10,696 nucleotides of DNA from Stephanodiscus triporus (lineage: Eukaryota; Bacillariophyta; Thalassiosirophyceae; Thalassiosirales; Thalassiosiraceae): the NCBI GenBank assembly GCA_036939755.1, contig JALLAZ010001349.1, positions 1-10,696 of the forward strand, read 5' to 3'. Every line of letters starts with the position of its first letter. Within the stretch, counting starts at the first letter, position 1. This document shows, piece after piece, positions 1-5,919 of this stretch. The position numbers and the translations under genes are program-made. The notes under the pieces are model-generated. The model did not search any database. It had not been told where the DNA came from and saw only the letters and a list, made by a program, of their open reading frames with translations.

Positions 1-744
1 GACAGAAAAACCAAAATGGAGCTGGAAAACCCACCCCCCTCTCTAACTACTCTAATAACTATGTACTCAAGATAAAAAGCTTATGCTGTGGCTCAGCATA
101 GATAGGAGCATGGTAACTGGTTCCTCGTGCATGACATCAAGTTGAAGCACACGTGCGTGTGGAGGCTAGAATCCAGCGGTCTGGCGTCCGCTGGTCGGGG
201 ACTGAGAATGACCCTTGACATGTTATGTGCCTTCGTCTTGACCTTGGTAAGGTATGAAAGAGTCGGTAAATAAGTATGGGGTTAAGGGTTACGAGTTTAA
301 TCCAAGTCTTGAAACAGGGCCAAAAAGACATAGTACTTTAGTATGTACACCCAAAATTCTTAAGTAATTAAAAATGCATTAGAACTAAATGGCTTGGCCC
401 AACAAAATTTATCAGTGTGTAGAGCTTGAGCTGGCGGTCATTTTGACCTAAGTGGTCTTTGTCCGACGACCAAGTCTTGTTGGTCAAAATTGTGCCACAA
501 AAGACATGGCACATGAGATTTCTCTCCACCAAGAGCACCGTGCACCGCATATCACTCTGCTTTTTCATCGTCATTTACTATTCAATATTGTTTCAACACT
601 ATATACACAGTTGCCCAACATGTCAAAGAATAGTGAGGCATACCTGGATAAGGTCGAAACATGCCAGTGACGACCATGACGTGCTGTAATTGGTGCCTCC
701 CGCGAAGAGTAGGGGGACACGATGATGACAGCAACGCAACAACA

Positions 745-808
745 ACGCTGCCATCGCCGCCAATGGAGACGGATGTGAGCGCAGACGCTGCCATCACCAC
801 CAACGGAG
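745..808. repeat. Imperfect 24-bp direct repeat pair
   Basis: Two copies of a 24-bp unit beginning ACGCTGCCATC lie at 745-768 and 785-808, a 40-bp offset. They differ at about four positions, mainly G/A changes. The pair sits at the edge of the GC-rich low-complexity stretch and is probably decayed minisatellite-like sequence. No function is implied. Confidence 0.5.
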
Positions 809-1068
809 GCCAGCAATAGATACAAAACAACAATCAGCCTATAAATGTTGGTGTGGTGGTGATGGCGGCTACGGGCTGCGGCGGCTACACCGGGCTGTGG
901 CGGCACTGGGAATAGCGGTGGCAGTGTCGGCTGCGGCGGCAGCAATCGTTGTGGCACCAGAGGCAACAGCAGCAGCGAGAGTGGTGATGGCAGGGGCAGT
1001 GGTGGGGGTGAAAAGACAACAATCAACTAGCGACGGGGCTAATATCATACCATCCTCTGTCGTCGTTT

Positions 1069-1095
1069 TCCTCCTCCTCCTCCTCCTCCTCCTCC
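1069..1095 (+). repeat. (TCC)9 trinucleotide microsatellite
   Basis: Nine uninterrupted TCC units make a 27-bp polypyrimidine run within the GC-rich non-coding stretch. On the opposite strand it reads as poly-Glu codons, which accounts for the acidic run in one spurious ORF. Confidence 0.9.
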
Positions 1096-1541
1096 AAAGC
1101 ACCACGGCCTCCGTCATCTCGATCATAGGTCCTATCGACGGCAATATCCGAACGGCGTCGAACGATATAGTTTGCGTGGCATCCTGTCTCAGGCATTCCA
1201 CCGATGGCGATATCGTCGTCGAACGTCGACGGTCGATGGCATCGCACATCCCGTCGTACCCGATCCTGCGAGCGACGATCCTCGTCGTGCTGACACGATG
1301 ACGACTGCCATCCTCCTCCCCCCCCTCCCGCGATGACAAAGATGAAGGGCGTCGGAGCATTGACTACGCCAGAGATGACCGAATGATGACGATGATGATG
1401 GCAACATTGTCCTGTCGTCCTCTCATGTTGCGACGCCCTCTCGCTCTCGTCCTCTTGTCTCTCGCCCCAGCCATCATTCAATCGTCCCCCCTTCCACGCC
1501 CACCTCCCCTCCGCCTTCCACCCTTTTTGAATTGTTGCATC

Positions 1542-1694
1542 TCTGCTGATTTTTATGCCTTCATTTCCATTTTCACCCCCCCCCCTCTCTGTCAATATCC
1601 ACTAAAATGCGCCCATCATCGAACGGACATTATCTGCTGATTTTTATGCCTTCATTTCCATTTTCCCCCCCCCCCCCCCCTCTCCGTCAATATC
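1542..1694. repeat. Tandem duplication with poly-C tracts, 91-bp offset
   Basis: Copy 1 (1542-1599) and copy 2 (1633-1694) share TCTGCTGATTTTTATGCC, then TTCATTTCCATTTT, a C-run and TCT(C/T)(C/T)GTCAATATC. The C-run is 10 nt after an A in copy 1 and 16 nt in copy 2 (1665-1680), so the copies differ mostly by homopolymer length. The 33 bp between the copies is not repeated. This is a local duplication, and slippage-prone poly-C may also be unreliable in assemblies. Confidence 0.85.
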
Positions 1695-1884
1695 GTCAAA
1701 TCACATTAATGGCACAGAGGAGACAAACACACCGTGGTGACATATTGCTTACCGTTCGCCCACCCGATGGATTTTGCCCAAACCGAGCACAGGCGGCGTC
1801 AGCCATATAGTGTGTGGATGATGCCTATGCGCCTGGCTTGGGCGCCGCCGACATATATGGGTGATGGTAGAAGCCAAATCCGCT

Positions 1885-1900
1885 GGCCACCATGGTGGCC
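1885..1900. repeat. 16-bp perfect palindrome
   Basis: GGCCACCATGGTGGCC is its own reverse complement. It lies in the intergenic region with nothing recognisable around it. It could bind a dimeric factor or be chance. Confidence 0.5.
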
Positions 1901-2125
1901 GGAAGGTCGGTTCTAGTCCTGAAACAACGATGGATTTTCGTGGGATTTTTTTGCGTAGAGAAATTCGGTACAAGTCTACGTACGTCGAAAAAAATCAGAG
2001 TGACGTTTCAATACTCGGGATAAACTCGTATGACTACTCATAAGTTGGGTTACAGAGAAAAGTCCGAAAAGTGCGAAGTTTTTTTTCTGCATACTACCGC
2101 CCTTATATCAATTGTCGTCGGGAGG

Positions 2126-2171
2126 TAACTAAGGGTTAACTAAGGGTGTTAGCAAATGGTTAACTAAGGGT
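2126..2171 (+). repeat. Left subterminal 11-bp repeat array of the MITE
   Basis: Three copies of TAACTAAGGGT lie at 2126-2136, 2137-2147 (head to tail) and 2161-2171 (after a 13-bp spacer). Repeated subterminal units of this kind commonly serve as transposase binding sites in DNA transposons. That role is inferred here. Confidence 0.8.
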
Positions 2172-2369
2172 TAGGCATGAACTGGGAATTAGTACGTGGC
2201 TACGAACGAGGCTTGCTAATCTTAAAAAATCACTCGCTCTCTCCCGAAAAACTTGAGTCTGTCCGTCACGCTTTCCTACTCCTCGCGGAAGTCTCTGAAA
2301 ATTGAAAATGGAATTGGTAACACGTCTACGAGGCTTGGTACGTTACCTAATTCCTAACCCTCTTAGGTA

Positions 2370-2402
2370 ACCCTTAGCCAACCCTTAGTTAACCCTTAGC
2401 TA
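2370..2402 (-). repeat. Right subterminal 11-bp repeat array of the MITE
   Basis: Three contiguous 11-bp units, ACCCTTAGCCA, ACCCTTAGTTA and ACCCTTAGCTA, mirror the left array in inverted orientation. They share the ACCCTTAG core exactly. Confidence 0.8.
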
Positions 2403-2467
2403 GCTAACTAAGGCGACAATTGATATAAGGGCGGTAGTAGAGACAATGCCTTCTACGTTTTATAGGG

Positions 2468-2494
2468 TTAACCCTCTAAAACTTGGAGGGTTAA
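2468..2494 (+). repeat. 9-bp perfect hairpin in the RING-gene leader
   Basis: TTAACCCTC (2468-2476) and GAGGGTTAA (2486-2494) form a perfect 9-bp inverted repeat around a 9-nt loop. The left arm also lies in the 12-bp palindrome AGGGTTAACCCT (2464-2475). The GGGTTAA core recalls the subterminal repeats of the MITE that ends 30 bp upstream, so it may be derived from a related element. It lies about 130 bp before the start codon, in promoter or 5' leader. It is not positioned as a terminator of any known gene. Confidence 0.55.
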
Positions 2495-2586
2495 GAGAAC
2501 TAGGTAGTGCTGGCGTGCATACGAAAAAAAAGGTTCCGTGAACAAACTGTTGTGTTTGAGCGAAAACCTAAGAGAGAGAGAAGAAG

Positions 2587-2628
2587 ATGGAAGAAAACAA
2601 CCTTCTCGCCCCTCATCACACACCATGA
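2587..2628 (+). promoter_or_regulatory. Upstream ORF overlapping the RING start as ATGA
   Basis: A 13-codon ORF (MEENNLLAPHHTP) begins at an ATG in good context, with A at -3 and G at +4. It ends at TGA 2626-2628, which overlaps the main start codon ATG 2625-2627 as ATGA. If the transcript starts upstream of 2587, scanning ribosomes should meet this ATG first. Main-ORF translation would then depend on leaky scanning or termination-reinitiation. The arrangement is seen directly; regulation is inferred. Confidence 0.5.
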
Positions 2629-4223
2629 GCACCATCGACCTCTTTTCGCACGACTCCCTCGACGACGAGGATTTCCTATCGTTCATGATGATGGACCGTC
2701 GTCGCGGCGGTCATGCTATTTACCATCAGCAGCGGCAGCGGCAGCAGCAGCAGCAACGACGACCGATGATGATGCCGTCCCGCGGGGGCGGATCGTCGTC
2801 GTCCTCGCCGTCGTCGTCGTGTCCGTCGAGGGATCATCATCACGTCGTCGACGGCCACCACCACGGCGGAGGCCGACCGATGACGATGAACGACGATTAC
2901 GATTACATCGACTGGGAAGAATTTGGGGGGGGGGGGGGGGTAGGGGGGGGGGGGGGGGAGATGGACGTCGTCGTCGTCCCTCCTCCTCCTCCCTTTCCTT
3001 CCGCCTCGGCATCTCGCGCCATGCCGTCCTCCTCCTCCTCCTCCCCCTCCCCCTCCTCGGTCGTCGTCGTCGGTCGTCGTCCTCGTCGTCATCACCTCTT
3101 CGACGACGTCCTCGTCGGCTCGCCGGACCATCATCAATTCGACGACGTCTTCTCCGGCGCGACGATCCCCCTCGGCCTCGGAGGCGGAGGAGGCGGGAAC
3201 GGACCACCTCGAATCCCCCCCCCTCCCCCCCCGACCACGACCGCGACGACGACGTCGTTCGCCTCCCTCCCCGCGGCGCGACGGGCCACGACGATGACGG
3301 GGATGACGATGACGACGAATGATAATAACGTGCCGTCCTCCGCCCCCACACCCCCCCCCGCGTCGTCGTCGTCGACCGGCGGCGGCGGCGGCGGGGACGG
3401 GGGGGAATACCACGGCGTCGTCCCGACTGCCGCCTCCGCCGTCGCCGCCACCACCACGACGACCGGCGGAGGAGGAGGAGGAGGCGCGTCGTCGTCGTCG
3501 GGATGGGGATGGGACGACGGCGATGATCTCGGTCGTCGTCGTCAAGGACAACGACGACAACGACGATCCCCGCCCCGCGACGACGACGACGACGATCATC
3601 GCGGTCGTCGCCTCGCCGGGTCGTCGTCGTCCTCCTCCGCCGCCGCCCGCGCCTTCTCCCCCCTCCCCCCTCCCCCCCCACCCCTCGCCCGCGTGGGCGG
3701 GGGGGGGACGTCGACGACGACCACGAAGACGGACGCCGCGACGACGACGACGTCGACGACGTCGACGACGACGACCGCGAAGACGGACGCCGCGTCTTCG
3801 TCTCCGTCGTTCGACGGGGAGGACGGCGACGGCGGGACGTCGTCGTCGTCGTCGTCTTCGGGGGGGGGGGGAGGAAAGAGGAAGAAGAAGGACGAGTCCT
3901 CGTCGGGGGGGGATGTCGCGACGGACGCGACCGCGAAGGCGACCGCGTCCGAGGAGGGGGCCGAGGAGGAGGAGGAGGAGGCGTCGACGTGCTGCATATG
4001 CCTCGAGGTGCCCACGATGGAGGAACTGTGCACGATCAAGGTCTGCGTGCACTCCTTCTGCTTCACGTGCATAGAGAAGTGGGCGGACCAGGAGAACACG
4101 TGTCCGCTTTGCAAGTCGAGGTTTCACACCATCGAGAGGGTGAATCATCGTCATCATCGTCATCGTCATCGCGAGGAATCATCGCGCGGCGGGACGACGA
4201 CGACGCCGAGGAAGCGCAAGGGA

Positions 4224-4254
<31 letters not shown>

Positions 4255-5687
4255 TCGACGGGGGTGGTGGCGGGGGGAGCGGCGGCGGTCGGAGGGAGAG
4301 GAGCAGCAAGCGCGTCAGGCATCGGGATCAGAGGAACGGCGTCCACGGCTTCTTCAATCCGCTGGAGGGGATCTTCGGTGAGTTAGTTTTTCTTTCTTTC
4401 TCTAAAATCGTTTCGCGAGAAGTGGGGAGCGGGCGTCTTCGTCCCCAACTCGTCCCCGCCGCGCGCGCGATATGACGACGACGATGATGGATTGATCTCT
4501 CAACGCCTCCCTCCCCTCCCCCCCCCCTCCCCCCTTTCTGTCGAATTTCGCCCGCGATCGTTCGCCCTCCCTCCTCCCCCAAAGCGAGCATGGAGGCCAA
4601 CGGGACGTGGCCGACGCACATCGCCCAGCTCTTATTCTCGGGATTGGGAGCGTCGTCGTCCTCCTCCCTCCCGCCCTTCCCGTACGGCGGCTCGGCGGCG
4701 GCCACGCCGTCGGCGGCGGGGACAATCGCGAACGCGATAGCCGTCGCTCGCATGCACCAGCATCGCCAGGGGGGGGGGCAGGCGTCGTCATCGTCCGCCC
4801 CCTCGCCCCGCGTCCCTTCCATCCCGTCGGCCTTTCGGTACGATCCGTCGTCGTCGTCGTCGTCGTCGTCGTCCGCCACCTACCTCGGCGGCGCGGCGGC
4901 CGGTCGCGTCCGGACGGGCGGGCGCGGTCGTCACCCGGGAGCGCCGTCCTCGGCCGCCTCTTCCCCCCCCCCCTCCCACCCCCCCGCCGACCACCACCCG
5001 GCCAGGAGGGCGGCGTACACGCTTGCCGGCCCCGCGTTCTCGATCCACGGCGGCGGCGGCGGCCCCGCGTCGTCTCCGTGGTCGACGAGCGCCTCCGTTA
5101 GCGTGACCCTGGGCCCGCGCGGGTTCGAAGGACGGTCGTCGTCGTCGTCGACGACGACGACGACGACGACGTCCACCAGGATCGCCTCGTTCCGAACGTC
5201 TGCCGCGGGCGGCTTCGCGACCGCGGGGGAGAGCGCCGCTGCCGCCTGGGGGGGTTCCCTCTTCTCCCCCTCGGAGGACGCGGAGGAGGCCCTTCTATCG
5301 ACGATGTCGCCGTCTTCTTACATTCGACGTCTGCATCGAGAGTTGGAGGGGGGGGCAGGCTCGAGACATCGGGGGTATTCGTCGACGGGGCAATATCGAT
5401 TCGGCGCGGACGGGTACGTCCATCGATCGGCGCCTCTCCCCCCCCCGGCGGGAGCGCCCGGCGCCGACCCCTTCGATCCCTTCTTCGGCATGTTTCCCCC
5501 CGCGCCCTCTCCATTTAATGGCGATGCGGGCGGCGTTCGTAGGGCCCGTGGAAACCGCGGACGGGGTCCGAGCTTAGCAGTTCGTGACGACGCTGGACTG
5601 ACGATGGAAACTGCCCTCGAGATCGACGAAAGCGACGACGACGACGACGATGTCGTGGAGGTGATCGATGTCGAGGCGTTGATTTGA
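2625..5687 (+). CDS. Low-complexity RING-HC protein, candidate SUMO-directed E3 ubiquitin ligase
   Basis: Exons 2625-4377 and 4585-5687 join in frame (2856 nt, 951 aa). ATG 2625 is the first in-frame ATG of the open frame and has A at -3. RING residues 456-496 (nt 3990-4112) show C-x2-C, then C-x-H-x2-C-x2-C, then C-x2-C, a complete C3HC4 set. Such domains recruit E2 enzymes and transfer ubiquitin. The spacing and the tail CPLCKSRF resemble TOPORS-like RINGs. Basic clusters KRKKK (418-422) and PRKRK (528-532) suggest nuclear import. The C-terminus ends in six Asp then VVEVIDVEALI (941-951), a good SUMO-interacting-motif candidate. TIDLF near the N-terminus, followed by DSLDDED, is a weaker one. 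The rest is mostly Gly, Ser, Thr, Pro, Asp and His runs, probably disordered. HHLFDDV (156) and HHQFDDV (169) form a duplicated short motif. RING identity is firm; substrate and SUMO link are inferred. Further introns within the repeats cannot be excluded. Confidence 0.8.
2925..2958 (+). repeat. G16-TA-G16 tract in the RING exon
   Basis: Two runs of 16 G (2925-2940 and 2943-2958) flank a single TA. In frame they encode GGGGGVGGGGG. They are potential G-quadruplexes and prone to slippage and sequencing error, but the frame stays open through them and leads into the RING domain. Confidence 0.9.
4227..4254 (+). repeat. 28-nt G homopolymer in the RING exon
   Basis: Twenty-eight consecutive G residues just after the PRKRK cluster encode part of a poly-Gly linker (GG...GVDGG). 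The reading frame downstream agrees with the splice site and exon 2, so the recorded length is consistent with an intact gene modulo 3. Confidence 0.9.
4378..4584 (+). other. Intron 1 of the RING gene (207 bp)
   Basis: The donor G|GTGAGT follows ATC TTC G. A long C/T-rich stretch precedes the acceptor CCCCCAAAG|CG. Splicing rebuilds an Ala codon across the junction (phase 1) and joins directly to the frame of the second exon (IFASMEANGTW). Without splicing the frame stops at 4473-4475. Confidence 0.85.
4847..4873 (+). repeat. (GTC)9 triplet run encoding poly-Ser
   Basis: Nine GTC units are read in the TCG phase as serines. The same triplet, and its complement GAC/ACG read as Thr or Asp, builds most of the low-complexity sequence of this gene. 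Confidence 0.9.
5135..5170 (+). repeat. (GTC)5(GAC)7 palindromic triplet repeat
   Basis: Five GTC units are followed by seven GAC units, so 5135-5164 is a 30-bp perfect palindrome able to form a long hairpin. In frame it reads Ser5 then Thr7. Confidence 0.9.
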
Positions 5688-5919
5688 GTGATTCTGCGTA
5701 CTGTTAGACGGTGTGTGTGCTGCCCGGGAGCGAGAGGTAGATACTATTAGGACATGATCATTGGCGACTTAAACCAATAAAATTTAGAGAAGTAATCTGT
5801 TATTCATTATGAATTTTCACATGCCGCCGTGGCACGTGCTCTCGGCATTGCGAAAGCCCATCAAATCTTGCCGTTCGCTCACAGAGTTTGACCATTCAGG
5901 CGGAGAAAAGATTCAATGA
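5688..5919. other. Convergent intergenic spacer (232 bp)
   Basis: This spacer separates the stop codons of the two convergent genes. It holds the plus-strand AATAAA. No exact AATAAA is found on the minus strand before the RING stop; the nearest resemblance is GAATAAC around 5810. The 3' UTRs of the two genes may therefore overlap. Confidence 0.6.
5776..5781 (+). terminator. Putative polyadenylation signal of the RING gene
   Basis: A canonical AATAAA lies 88 nt after the TGA stop codon, in AT-rich sequence. It fits the 3' end of the plus-strand transcript. Position and motif are seen; use is inferred. Confidence 0.6.

Larger units (their letters stand above)
1..2092. other. Intergenic region without a supported gene
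   Basis: I see no coding sequence I can defend here. Positions 1 to about 640 are fairly AT-rich with scattered short ORFs that show no recognisable domain. Positions of about 700-1500 are GC-rich and dominated by CGN/GCN/TCC-type triplet-rich sequence. Several frames stay open there on both strands, but the translations are low complexity (Ala/Val, His/Arg, poly-Glu) without motifs. Positions of about 1500-1700 hold a tandem duplication with poly-C runs. Positions 1700-2090 are unique-looking sequence containing a 16-bp perfect palindrome. Regulatory elements or a non-coding RNA could be present but cannot be recognised from sequence alone. Confidence 0.6.
2094..2437. mobile_element. MITE-like non-autonomous DNA transposon with TA flanks
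   Basis: This is a 344-bp element bounded by perfect terminal inverted repeats. The left end starts CTACCGCCCTTATATC and the right end is its exact reverse complement; 25 bp match perfectly at 2093-2117 versus 2414-2438. TA lies directly outside both ends (2092-2093 and 2438-2439), as expected for the TA duplication of Tc1/mariner-type insertion. Inside each terminus is an array of an 11-bp unit of consensus TAACTAAGGGT. Left copies are at 2126, 2137 and 2161; right copies in opposite orientation are at 2370, 2381 and 2392. The arms continue as an imperfect inverted repeat of roughly 120 bp. The middle carries no transposase ORF, so mobilisation would need an enzyme in trans. The superfamily call is inference, because TA flanks are short and the tips are not a textbook mariner sequence. 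Confidence 0.8.

Noticed and set aside
173..194. Small hairpin CCAGCGG / CCGCTGG
   Set aside because: A 7-bp stem with an 8-nt loop is common by chance and has no supporting context.
137..670. Short ORFs in the AT-rich left end
   Set aside because: They are about 60-75 codons, overlap each other on both strands, show no recognisable domain, and are of a length expected by chance.
869..1595. Overlapping ORFs on both strands in the GC-rich upstream region
   Set aside because: Translations are low complexity without motifs, several overlap in different frames, and the runs are explained by simple repeats.
2126..2402. Telomere-like TAAGGG/CCCTTA motifs
   Set aside because: The repeat unit is 11 bp and arranged in mirrored arrays inside an inverted-repeat element, not a simple 6- or 7-bp telomeric tandem.
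2676..4169. Long antisense ORF (497 codons) opposite the RING gene, and other long ORFs in this region
   Set aside because: The open frames come from stop-free triplet and homopolymer repeats. Only the chosen plus frame contains a real domain, a consistent intron and a downstream poly-A signal.
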